This document shows, in pieces, positions 24,401-37,300 of a stretch of DNA of 64,000 bases; the first letter of the stretch is position 1; every line of letters begins with the position of its first letter. The stretch is taken from contig NC_082595.1 of assembly GCF_030936135.1 (NCBI RefSeq), forward strand, positions 12,748,430 through 12,812,429. The letters are read 5' to 3'. This DNA is from Gavia stellata (taxonomy: Eukaryota; Chordata; Aves; Gaviiformes; Gaviidae). The position numbers were made by a program, and so were the translations under genes. The notes under the pieces were generated by a model. It did no database searches. It saw only the letters and a program-made list of their open reading frames with translations, and was not told the DNA's origin.

Positions 24401-27400
24401 GCAGCATTGTAATTTTGATCCATGGCTGTAGAGCACTTCTTAGTACAACAGAAGCCTGGTCCCCACTGAAGTTCCTAGTTGCTACTTCAATATTGGTAAA
24501 AAAGCAGTGAAAAGAAATACAAAAACTGAAGTGGAGGATTTCTGGGGTACAAGGGAAAGAATTCCAATTTTGAACTTCTAGACTTCCTAGATTTTAATGA
24601 ACCTTTTTACTGTTTTAAAATTCTTATGGCAAAGTGTATAAAATGTTCCCCAAGACAGCAAGAACTGATCTTATTTTGGGGGATTCTATGTATTTACAGT
24701 TGCATATCAGATTGCTAGGAGGTGCAAGTGCTGAGCACATCTGTAAAATAATAACAGTGTTAAAAGATTAAAAACCCCTTCTGCTTCCAAAATATTTTAG
24801 AAGTTCTTTTAGAAAAACACTTCTAAAATATACTTATATGACTATGTGGACACCTGCTTCATTTCTTCACTGATTGATTTTATGTAAAACTTTTAAAACT
24901 AATAAATAAAATATGAGAAGTAAAAAAGCTCATGATTTCTAAACGAAAAGTCTGTTCATTTTCATAATAATGCAGTGGGCTGGTGTCAGAATAGTTCGTA
25001 ATTCAGTGATCTTAAAATATTCAAACTTTTTTTTAAAAGAACATTAGTTGTGATTATTTTTGGAAGTACTTTTGAAATGGCTGCATTTAAAGAACTTCCA
25101 GAGTGTCTCAGATCTGTTCACAATAATGCAAGCATTGCACTGGTGAAATTTCTGGTTGTTTTGAAATTCCAGAATGAACACCATGTTGATGGCTGTTTTT
25201 TTTTTTAAATATAAATACATTTTGGTGACCTTGAAGCCAAATTCAATCCATTTTTCCAGATTTGTTCTTATAAATAATCCCTGGGGAATAATGTATATGT
25301 TACATGGCTGCTTTTTCATTTTGTTTTGACAGTTCTGTTGTCCATAATTATAATAGATATTCAGTTGCTGAAGAATAACCCTATGTAGGTTTAACTTTAT
25401 TTTTTGGCTCAGACTAACTTCTGGATCAAATATTCAAATTTTCTGTTGCGTAAACCTCCTAGGTTCTAAATGGCAGAATTCTCAGTCAAAAATTGTTAAA
25501 GGAGAAAGTTTTTGCCGAGGTACAACACCAATATGAACAGCCACAGAATTAATTTGTTAAAATTACACACTTTATAAACATCTGTGTTTTGACCACTAGT
25601 CCATGAAATATAGCAACAAGACCAGCAAATTTTATTACATGATTTTATGCATCTAATTCTGTATTCACATCAAAAAACCACATTTATTACCTTTTCAAAT
25701 TATAGTATACATTTTTCTTTACAGATAAGCAAACAATATATAAAATTAATATTCTATAAAATTATAAACCTTTGCATTTTTAAATAATAAAGGAGTCTAA
25801 AATGTGTAGTTGCAAACATTCACATTTTATTAATTTGACCAAAGATTTATACCCTTCTTCTTCTGTGGCTCTTGAAATTTATTGTCAAGCAGACTGTCAG
25901 TCTTGGTTGCTCACTGTGCAGCCTTCGTGATGCTTAACCTATCCTGTCATCTTCAAAAGATACGCCCTACTTTGTGTTGCACTTCACAGGCCATACATCG
26001 TATTAGTTTTTCACTATGAAACCAGTGTTTTGTTGTTTCTTCCATATGGGCTGGGGCAGCTCTTCAGCTAGTGTAAACTGTTACAGCTCTAGCAAAGCTG
26101 GAAGACCTTTCTCACTAAGTCTACTTATTTTAAATGGGGATCTGTTTTATGTAGCAAGTTTAACTAGCAGCACATATACTGACTCGCAGGTTTGCTTTTA
26201 CAAACCAATAACACAAAACAAGAGTCAATTTCTTTTTTTAAAATCATGGTGAAAAATTTTTTATGAAGCAATACAATCTTTTTTGCTATGCATAGCTTAC
26301 TTAATTTTCCAGCAAATGTCTCCTTAGAAGCTCATTTGAAAGGATAATTCTAAAATTTTCAAGATACTTCAAATGATCAAACTTTAATCAGTAGTTTTAT
26401 CCTGAACCTCTTAGGTGGGAGAGAATTCAGAGCTCAGACCTTGTTCATTGTCCCGGTTCCCAGGAAACTGGCTGGTTTGGCTGCTGAATTTAGCTGGCTG
26501 GTGTGTGCATATGACCCCTCCTGGCAGACGTTCAGATCTGGTAAGATTTTTCTAGTTGTTACCCAGAGGGAGAGACAAGTGTTTTGAACCCATAAGGACT
26601 TCAGTTTTATTTTGGAAACATGAGGGTTGAATGCTACAAAAGCTGAAGACTGATTCCTTTATGGGCACAAATTGCATACATGATATGAAAACCCAGTACC
26701 TTTTCCTTTGAATACAGAGGTATCAAGATACGAATCTTACATTAACAGGATTTTTATCTTCCTCAAACTTGCTGCTATGTACACCAGGATAAGCCATTGT
26801 ACAGTAAGAATGAATATCACATATTTAAATGGCTGATCCCTATGCTAATAAAACTGTTTAAAATCATCAATCAAATTAATTTTTTTTTTTTGGGGGGTGC
26901 GTATTCATCAAGACAATATCGTTTCCAAGTCTTACATCAAGGGAAATTATAATCCTCCATTCTTTGTGATTTTTGAGATGGTGCTTCACGTAGAACTGTA
27001 GAAGGAAAATGCACCCTAGACAGCTTTCCATTCCACTGATTTCATTAATGATCAAATGCTTTTAAGTGTAATGCAGTACCTTGAAGGATTGCAGCCAATA
27101 TATAGTTCCCAATAGGTCAGTCCTAAGGATTGAACCTAGTACATAATGTATGATTAACCTCTGTTGTCATCAAAACATACAATGGCAGTTCAAAACTCAG
27201 TGGGGTTGGTTTTAGTTTTAGGTTAACAGAAAGGCTGGATAACAATTATATAAGCTGTCTTCATTTATCCCCAGTTTTATTATATTTGTATTTCATCTAA
27301 TTTGTTCCAACTGTGAATGTTTCAGATACTGAAAGAGGTACTGCCCATGAAGTATTTTATTGTATAGGGTTCAGACTGGCAATGATGAGAAATGAGCCTG

Positions 27401-30400
27401 CTTGTCTTCACTTGGCTTTGAAATGCTGTATTTTGAAATACAGCGCTGCACCCCATGTCTGCATAAAACATGGTCTCAAGTAAACTTTTAGTAAAACAGT
27501 TTCATCTGTTTAAATGTATGTTTAGTTTTGAGTACACATATAATTCCGTTTTTTTAGTGTGTCACTAAAAATACACTGGTCTTTTGAAAATAAGATGCCA
27601 TCTATTACTGGAAGTCAGGAACCCTCTTACTTACTATAAAATTCTGTTTTAAGGCTATCGTTGAGATCACGTTACTTCAACTTGGTTTCTAAGGAAACTA
27701 AAATCTACGCTCTGATAACCATACAACAATAAAAAAAGCAAGGAAAAAACCCCACCCCAGTATCTCTCCTTAGTGGGCTTACATAGAGAGCAGTTTCAAA
27801 ATAATATTTTATTATAACTCAAATTAAAAAATACATTAGGTCATTCTGTTCACATTTTGCCATATAAAAAGTGAACACAAGCTGTTAAAAAAAAAAAAGT
27901 ATGACTTAAGATAATCTCCACAGACTTACTCCTTTACACGATTATTTTCATTAGATAATCTTTTTACACTGGGAAAGGATTCTGTAGCTGGAAAACACTT
28001 TATAAAGGATCAAACGTTTTGTTTGTGTACCACATATAGCCTGGATCTTTGAAAACTTCCTGTCCTTTAATTGCTTGCACAAAATGATTCATGGTGCAAA
28101 TCGGTATTCACAAGTTACTATGTGCATTAATTTATATTGTTTCCTTTGTACGGGCATCTAAAGATTACATTTAGAGGTAGTGCTGTAATGCATTTTATTT
28201 TGTCTTGAAATCAAGATTGCAACATACTTTAAAGTATATTCACATTCTGTATGGATTTCAAACTATTGTCATCGTGATGATGGTTTGGGCGTTTTGTGGG
28301 AGGAGGGTTGTATCTCAAGAGTATTGGCTTGGTTAAATACAATACATGGACAAAAGACAAAGTAAGTTTTAAGGAGTTTTATGCAAAACAGTATTTTTTC
28401 CCAAGAGTTAAAAACAGCATACAAAAATCTGGAGGGCTAAGTTCTTAAGTTTTTACCCATTTTAATTGAAAAAAAAAAAATTGGAGCAGAATACAAAAAA
28501 AATAGCTATTTTCTCCTTGAAAATGGTTTTGACACTGTCAAAATAAACTTTCCATTAGAAGAGGAAAATGTCATTTTCTTCAACAGCTGTGTTTGGATTA
28601 AAGTCTGAAATTTCAGTTTTGTCAAGGAGGAATTTTTCTGTGAGGAGAAAAAAAACCATTTTGACTGACTATAATGTATAATATATGCAGGATATATATA
28701 GGTACACATGCAGGAATACAGAGCCAGCATCTCCGCTGGTGTAAAACATCTAAGTGTCTCTGAAGTCACAACTTGCCTAACTAACATCAGCTGTGGATCC
28801 CACCTAAGAAAGACGTTTTTGCTTATGTGATATTCACCTCTCTGTGGAATGCTGGAGATGGTTTCTGAACGACAGCATTCTGATATAAAAGGCATAAATA
28901 TAGTAGTACAGGGAACTACAGAGCTAACCTTTTGAACTCCAGAACGCGTCAGTGGCAAGAAACGGAGGTAATGACTGTAACGTTACTTAATAATGTAGTC
29001 TTGAAAAACTACTGAAGGAAAAATCAAGCTTGTCTGCAAGAAGGCTACTAAAATTCTTTTTTTCTTTTTTTTTTTTTTTTTAAGACTACTTAAAACTAAG
29101 ACCACTTGAAATGATAATGAATTTTTCAGGTCTAAGGGTAGAGCCTTGAATGTACAGGGTACTGACCAATGTGGTACTTTTATTTGAGTGAGCAGTTCCA
29201 GAGATGTGTTTTCTAGGTGGTACTCATTTTACTTCTAAAGCTTTTAACAAATATGTATATAAAAGATGCTTCTACAGCACAGTAATAGTAAATGCGGTAT
29301 TTTCAGGCAAGCACACCAAATTCAACTATGCTGATGACTCTGAACTTCCATGTTAATAAGAAACCTCCCTGTTGATGTTTGATGGTACCCAAATTTGTAA
29401 AGCTGTACCTTAATGTGTTTTGGTATCTAACTGCACAGTTCTACGTAGCAGCCTTTCAGAATTATACTGAATAATGCTATTAAGCAGTACTACACAAGAA
29501 ATGTAGTGAACAATATTTCAGAACCTAACTTGATCCATTTTAATTTTCTAGTTACATTGGAGAATATACCATTTTGCCAAGTGCAACTCACACGTCTATA
29601 TTTTACTTTCTTTGATATGCTCTGTGCTCTGGGCTTTTTACAGCTGTTTTTAAAACTTCCATTAAAGTGTATCCCTCAGTAAGGATTGCAGAATTTAAAG
29701 ATTAAGAGTCTCATCTGACAGGGAGCAGCTACTCTTGTTTTCCAGTGCTTTCTCCAGACTGTTTCAAGTGATGGAATCTTATAATTTGTCTTAGAGAACT
29801 TTCACTATGATATATATGATTAATTAAATGCGGGGGGGGCAGAAATCTGTGCTTATGAATACGTAACTTCAGGTGGATGGAGCTGAACTGAATGTATGTA
29901 ATATTTGGATAGCTCCCCTGCTAAGCTACAAGAAAATACGTTTATCAATGCCTGATTTTTTTTATGCTGATCTTTATAAAGTACAACACTTGCTTCTACT
30001 AACGATTTGGTTCCAGAGGAGAAATTAATTGTGGCTAAGGGAGTCCTTGCTACGACATTCAGAGGTGCACTTCTTGCACTTTTTTGAATTATCAAATTCA
30101 GAGCAGTGTCACCGACTTCACTGGTTTTACAGAAGATTTGTGTGCTTCATCAAAGATCAGAATCAGGCCTTAAGATTTTTTGCCCTACAGACCTATATTC
30201 TTCATCTTTCCTGAGTTACAGAACCAGCCCTACTCTGTTGTGAAGCTCAAAAGTAGCAGTGATTCTCCTTCAGTATCTAATTTGGTTATCTGAAGAAAAA
30301 GTGGAGATACTTCAGGCAAGAAGTTATCAGTGCCTCTCTGGAGCATTTAGATACTGAAATCTTTGAAAAACTTCTGCTACACGTTGCTTAGAATGGTCTA

Positions 30401-30521
30401 GGATGTAATTATGGGAATGACAGATCTCAGCGTTAAACCCATTTTGTTCTGCTTTTGTGTGGAAAGGCAAAATGAAGACCAAACTGGTCTGTTTGAGGAC
30501 TTCTGAATCCTCTTTTGTTAT

Positions 30522-30527
30522 TTTATT
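30522..30527 (-). terminator. Candidate proximal polyadenylation signal of KCNG3
   Basis: An AATAAA on the minus strand about 210 nt past the KCNG3 stop codon. The gene usually has a longer 3' UTR, so this may be an alternative or unused signal. Confidence 0.25.
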
Positions 30528-30737
30528 CTCTCAAATTTGAAATATCACTCCCTTTCCCTGCAAGGTGCCCAAGGCAGATGGCCATCCTTCCTGTCTGAAT
30601 GGTGACAGGCTTTCTCCAGGCTGGCGAGAATGCTGTTCCATAGGACCATCCAGTCAAGGAGGACACGCGAAGGGACCTTCCACCATTCTCTTCTAAGACA
30701 AAGCTTAGCAAGTAACTACAACAGAATGCAAGTTTGG

Positions 30738-31383
30738 TCAATTTAAGAATTCAGCAGAGAGGCTTCTACTGTACCTAGCGGATCGGAACTTGAGCTCATG
30801 GTAACATTGCACAAAGCTGTGATAAATGAAAGTGATCGGCAAGGCTAATAAAACGATGCCACTAACCACACAAATTCCTCCAAGAATCCTTCCTGGTACA
30901 GTGATGGGACACATGTCACCATAACCAACCGTGGTCATTGAGATGATCACCCACCAACAAGCAGCAGGAATGCTGGCATAATCCTTATTCTTTGCTCCCA
31001 AGTCCAGCCCATTTTCAAGAAGCTGGGAAAGTGCACTGAAAATTGCCATAGCAACACAGATAAAGACAAGTAGCATGACCATCTCTCTGTAACAACGCTT
31101 CAAAGTCAGACCAAGTGTTTGAAGGCCAATGAAATGACGAGCCAGTTTAATCACCCAAAAAATCCTCATCATTCTTAAGACCCTCAAGGTGACTCCAGCC
31201 CTCTGAAGCTGGGAATTTTCCCCTGTGAAAACTGTCATTAGAACAGAGATGTAGTAAGGAGTAATTGCCAGTAAATCAATGATGTTGAGAGGTCTTCTGA
31301 CAAACTCACACTTGTTTTTGGAGACGATGAACCTCACAATGCACTCTGCAGTGAACCAGCCTATGCAGATAGCTTCAATTATC
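30738..31383 (-). CDS. KCNG3: KCNG3 coding exon 2 with stop
   Basis: The acceptor TTTGACAG ends at 31384. The exon encodes S2 to the C-terminus, starting IIEAICIGWFTAEC and ending SRSLSAEFLN before TGA at 30740-30738. It is very strongly conserved with mammals from memory; one visible change is TVGYGDMCP where human has a Tyr in place of this Cys. Confidence 0.96.
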
Positions 31384-34300
31384 CTGTCAAAAGAAACAAA
31401 GTACAGTATTTATGTTCTGTGCAAAAGCTTTAGTGGATGTTTGGTTTGTTCACAGGTATTACCAAATTGACACTCAGATCTTCACAAATGACAAACAGAA
31501 AGCCACGCTATTCTTATCCTACGCATGTAGCACCAGATTTCAGCAATTAACCTGAAGATCTACTGAGAAGTTTAAACTGATCATAGCTAAGAACTCACCC
31601 ACTGATCATTTGCTTTGAATTATAGATTCCTACTGGTCCTAATACTGGGCAAATATGCCTATAAAAACTGGAACCCTACAGGAAATGGTATGCCACCAAT
31701 GCCAATGTGTAACATTACCTAGAACACTTTTTTTTTTTTTGGTTGGGTTTTGGGGGATTTTGTTCATTTTTTTGTTGGTTTTAAAACTGTGAGACCTGAT
31801 CCACTTGGGAATGCCAAGGACTGTGGATCAGTGAACAGGCTAGTTATGAACAGCAATGTATAGAACCAGACTGCTGAACTAAAATGGAGGTAAAGATGGA
31901 GTAGGCAGAAATCAGCTTTTGCATTGGATAATTCATGCAAACTGGCTCTTCAGGAACCAACCTAAACCAGTCTGTTTGATTTGCATCCCAAACAGGGGCT
32001 TACCTAGAACTATATTCAGAACTTAGTAGGTATTGCCACTACGTACAGATGGTATTTTGTTTTTCATCATTGGGTACACAAAGATATAAGCTTGTGTCCT
32101 CCTATTTTCCACTATGCTCTGCATTACTGAATTTTTTCTTTTGTTTTAAAGGTAACTCCACCTAAACTGTGTTGCAGCAAAAATGTCAAGGTAACCAAAG
32201 CAATAGGCAAGATCATCTTCTTGACAAATACGAAAAATGGCCGTAAGAAAAGAAATCCTGGAAGGTGATTTCAGTATGTTCTTAAATATTTTCAAGTCCC
32301 AGTGCAGTCAATGAGACTTGAGAATATCTCAACTTGAAACCAGTGGAAGGTAGAAACAGAAGATGAAAATGTTGCTGTAAGATTATTTAATGACTGTTGT
32401 GCATGTAGTCTCAAATCTCCCATCTGAAAATAACCCTTTTCTTCAGAATTCAGACTGTGCTCTCTTGTTTAATACAGGAGGGAATGGGAGCTAATCTTTC
32501 CCTGTTCCCTTTGTTTATCTTTTTTCACCAACAGTTTGAGCAAAGAAAAAGCCCATCACCAATGCCTTCTTATACCAACAGGTCTGAAACCAAACTGACG
32601 TGAGATTGGGGATTTGAAAATACTGCATACAACCAGAGCTTTTTCGCTACTGCAGGGATCCCAACAAGGTAGTGTCTGTAGAAACGTAGTGATTTGCAAG
32701 TAATAATCTGACTGTCATTTCAAACTTAAAATTTTGCTTCCCTAACACATCTGCATAATTTTTTACCACTTCTGAATTCTATTGTTATTATTAAGACAAT
32801 GGCCTGTTAGAAAGATGTTATTCTTCTGTAACTGCTGTACTTATACTAACAGACTCTATAAACTAACTTTCATAAAAGTTTCATACATTAAAGATTTATT
32901 TATTTTTTATTAATTTCATTTTATTCATTCATTCACTTTAGTTTTACGCTAAAAAATGGAGGAAACAGTAACAGTCAGTTGATGTAAAGTTGTAAGGTAC
33001 ACTATAAATCCAGCCACAGCAAATTTAAATGAACATAAATTACTCACTTAAAGAACTAGTTATTCACATGAAATCAGACCTTGTTTTTCTTCTTTCATGA
33101 ATAACAAAGTTCTGTAAGCAAGTGGCCTTTCTTCATAAAGGGCTTATAAAACACTTGTTCATGTTAGCACCTTTTGATGGAAAGACCTGTGAATTTCAAA
33201 AACAGCTTGCTCTTAAGAATTAATGAATTAAAAATTAAGCTTTTGAAAATACTAGTGCTTCTTTTAAAATGACAGTGAGTGATAACTACCTCAGATGTAG
33301 ATTTCTTTTAAAAAACGCTCAGATCATAATGTCTTCTGAACAAAAGTCATGTACAGAATATATGAAAGTTATTGTATGAATGTGGTTTATTGTTCCTTTA
33401 TGTTGAAAAAAATACTGAGAAAAAAAAGTTCATGGGTGAGTTCTCTTATATCCTTCTTACACATGATGAGGAAATACCTAAGGCTTTCCCTAGTAAAATC
33501 AGTCAAACAGCAAGATCATGGTAATGGACAGACCTATAAAGTCTGAATGTACTTATACATTGGCTAGTTGAGATCTCATGTAATGATTAAAAGAAAAATT
33601 GTATCTGGATAGAAAGTTGCAGCCAGGAATATTCGACAATGCCAACAAACTCTATTTCTTTTTTAATGAGATTTCTCTGGTAGTGCTGCCTGTATTCTAA
33701 GACATGGAGCATTTAAATGGAAAAGCAATTCGTAATTATACAATTTAAAGCTTTTTCGCTTGGTATTTCCTCCTGATGCCCTGACGATAACGTTGGAAAT
33801 GTGATTCCTTCGTTTTGTCACAAATTAGGCAGGTTATCTTGAGTCGAGCTTTAAGGAAGTTAGGTCTTGATTGTTGTGATTCAGTAGAAGTCTTCTTTAT
33901 GAATCAACATTGATTCAGTGGTCCAGTATAACTTTGGGGAATAGTTGTACAAGTAAAAATCCATGAAACGTGATCAATCCATTGTTTTACTCTGGCAGTT
34001 CCTAGCCCAAGAGGTACTGTAAATCAGTTATACTTCAGTAGGAAGGACTGAAGAAGCCTGTTATTGTAGAACGGACTGGAAGAGAGCTAAGGAACATCAC
34101 CGATGCAAAAATGACAAAGCAAGATCAAGACAGTGGGAGATGGATTACTGCCACTCCGTTATATATTGAATTTCCATTTTTCCAGTCTACATCTATCCTT
34201 CTTTTTCATCAATTATACACATCTTGACTAGGGAGAAGATAATGAAGAAGGGTGTCCCTTATTTTTTTCTTTCCTCTCCTTACTTCTTAGCCACCAGTGA

Positions 34301-37300
34301 AACATTTTTCATTTTTCCTCTCTTGTCACTCCTTTTTGCCTGTGTAGATGGATTACGGCAGTCCTGGTGAATCACGTGAAAGGAAGTGCTTTGGTGAGAA
34401 GAACTAAAAACCTCTGGCCTGTTGGGAAGTCTGGAGTGCTACATACTACATTTCCACTTTCAGATCAAGTCTCCCTCTCCTTGTAGTGACTCATCTTTAT
34501 ACCTAATCTTGTTAATGGATAAATAGCATCTGATAAGGAGAGCATATTTAACTGTTAGTCCTCAAAAGAACTTACCTGAGTATGAAGTTAAAGCCAAATA
34601 AAATGCAGGCACTCTGAAGACTAAAGTTACTGTAATCAATTCTTACAATATTTGCTACATATTCACAAGACAGACAGCCTTTTATTGCCTATTCCTGGAA
34701 TAATGCTGTATTAAAATCTATAAATATATAATTAAATAATGACTTTTATTTGGTAAAATGTAGTACCTATTTTGTAAACTTCCATCACAGTTTTTGGTTG
34801 TTTTTATTTTCCCCATCAGTTCAGTTTTAAAATAGCTGGTATTCAAAAAGAAGAGGGGAGATTAAAAACAAACTCATGAAGTGTTTCCTTGAAGATTCCC
34901 CACAAAATTTATAAATAATCAGACAAAATACTAAGTCCTAATTTTTGTTCAGTTACAGGTGATTTCTGCTCAAACTTACTGTTCATTGTCCCAGACCTAA
35001 GCACATGAAAAAGGGGTTTTCTCCTAAAATTTTAAGCCTCTTGGTACTTAACAGTCTTTCAAGATTGCTCTAACGAGTCTTTTGTCCATAAATGGAAAAT
35101 CAAGCCTTTGTGAGTCTCGTTTCTACCATAATCTCATCACTGTTCAATTTTCTGTTCTATCTGATAGTTTCAAAATAAGCTATTTTATGTACAATTGAGT
35201 TAAACCACTTCAGAAATTATTTTTCAATCACTAACAAGACTAGTTTGTTGTTACTAAAAAAATCTTATTGTGAATGTCTTAGAGTATTTCAATTTAGCAT
35301 TATTCTTTGCCCCAGCGTGCCAATTTGTGTACTTTAAATGTCCCCTGGTGAGTTGGTTGAAATCTAGCCAAAACATTCGTTAGTGGCACTATTACCGATT
35401 AAGCTTGTAAATAAAACATAAACATCAACGGGACACATGAGGAAAACACGTGATATGATTAAAGACAGTATATGACAGGACAGGAAAGATTAAAGTCTGT
35501 CAGCACTGATTTGTTAAATTGTTGCTAAAGCCTATTTCCATGTAAAGCACATTAAAGCTGAAAAACGTCCAAGCAGTACCCAGACTGATCGAATTCCTGC
35601 TCAGGAAGACTCCTAGTCATTTCAGCAAATGTCTTTTTTTAATCCAGGGTTTCTGTCTCACTACAAACTGTAGAGTAAGGGCGACAGAAACAGCTAGTTT
35701 CCTTGCATTAAAAACTTTGCTGGCTTTTTACCATTGCTTTGGTAGCAATAATATGTCTTGATGCATTAAACTCTGGTGCCTTATGTGGGAGGCTGTAATG
35801 ACCCAGCACTCCCCAGGGAAGGAGCAAATGCCTTTCACAGCTCTCAGGAGATACCTGGATATGAACATCTCGAGCCCTGGGGTCCGCAGCATCTTTTTCA
35901 TACACTTTGAGAAAGAGTGGCATCTAGCCCTGGAGAGTTCGTTAAGGTTTTCCTGTGGCCGGGCAGTGATACACGCCTGTTCTTTGTGTTATCTCTATTT
36001 TCAAAAAGCTCGTAAATTCATTAGAAGAATCCACATCCGTGTTTTTAACTTAGGTCTGTAGTTCCATTCTTTACCTTCAGCCTACTGTTTTAACTTAGCA
36101 AAAATGGGGTCTTGAGGTTAGATCTTACCCTGGAAAGAAGTTGTTGTTATTTTTTTTAACAGATGTTGGATGTGAGCGTTCAGGTGTTCTGAAATTCCAC
36201 CACCATAAAGAAATAATGATTTCTGTGTGTCTAAAATTAAAATGCAACTTTTTAAGCTGATGTTTTGCAGAGGTGAAAAAAAGCCCACTGGCATCTGTTG
36301 AGAGATGCCATTTGGAGAAGTTACTGCGTTTATTTGCTTTTGCTTAGGAACACAGCACATCATATAGGCTTGATAAGCGAGTGATTCCTTCAGTACAAAT
36401 TTAATCACGATTAGTAAGTGGAAAAGGGGCAACAGTCTCTCCCTTGTACTAAGAAGCTACATGTATTTAGCGTTAGAAAAATAGTTTAAAGGCAGGTAGA
36501 TAAAACTGTGCTGGCAGTAAGTCAAGCAGCTTCAGATGCCTTCCTATTACAGGCTTGAGAAGCTCTCTCCAAAAGATGTTGCTTACCAGCAGTGTATGGA
36601 CGGGTCCCTGATCAGAGACTCGCAGTATGCATCTGTTGGCACAGTTCAGAGGAGAGCAAAGATGACTTGAAATTACCAGAAGCAACAGAAGGGGAGACAG
36701 GTGTCCCTGCTGTCTGCTCCTAAACTGTGCAAATCTGATGCAAATCTTTAGCTCTGATAAGTGAAATGTGCCAAGGCAGGGAAGAGAGCAAAAATCTTAA
36801 AATGCAAGAAATTTAGTAACTCATCCTTCATCCCGAGAAGGGACCTGGGGAAGGCAATCCCTCTGCAAATCAGGGAATTATACTGTCAGTGTCTGTAAGA
36901 TCTGTGAAATTCAGAAGTCAGACTCCCTATCCCTCTCTCCTTAAAAAGGCGTAGTTGTGGGGTTCTCTGTTGCCCTCTAAAGGGTGTTACTCCAAAGGAT
37001 CAGAAATAGCCATAGGCCATTCACCCTTTGAGTGGTCACCGTGAAAAGTCATGACAATGTAATGGTTTCTGAGAAAAGTTTGGTGGACTCAATTCCTCTT
37101 CTGGTGAAGAAGTGTTCATACAAGAAAAATAAACACAGCTGGTATTAGCTGGCAACCGCAGCAACCCTCACTGCAAATCTCATTGAAGAGGCTGATTCTG
37201 TAAATTAGAGAGTTTGCGACCCCCTCACTTACAGAGATGATGTCCAGGTAAGCTGGAAACATGCTGCTAGAGCAGTTTTCACTACAGCTGCCCAAAGCGG

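Larger units (their letters stand above)
14759..30737. other. Intergenic between COX7A2L and KCNG3; right part probably KCNG3 3' UTR
   Basis: About 16 kb of AT-rich sequence with no recognisable coding exon. The part adjoining 30737 is KCNG3 3' UTR of unknown length; AATAAA signals on the minus strand start at 30527-30522 and recur further left. Notable local items are a tandem 18-bp duplication at 17786-17821, a possible DNA-transposon remnant at 18221-18479, and a CpG-retaining segment with a 213-codon ORF near 19.56-20.2 kb. Simple A/T tracts are common (for example T-rich at 29055-29081). Confidence 0.6.

Noticed and set aside
28506-28958. 150-codon minus-strand ORF in the KCNG3 3' flank
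   Set aside because: It begins at TTG rather than ATG, has no recognisable domain, and a frame of this length is expected by chance in 64 kb.
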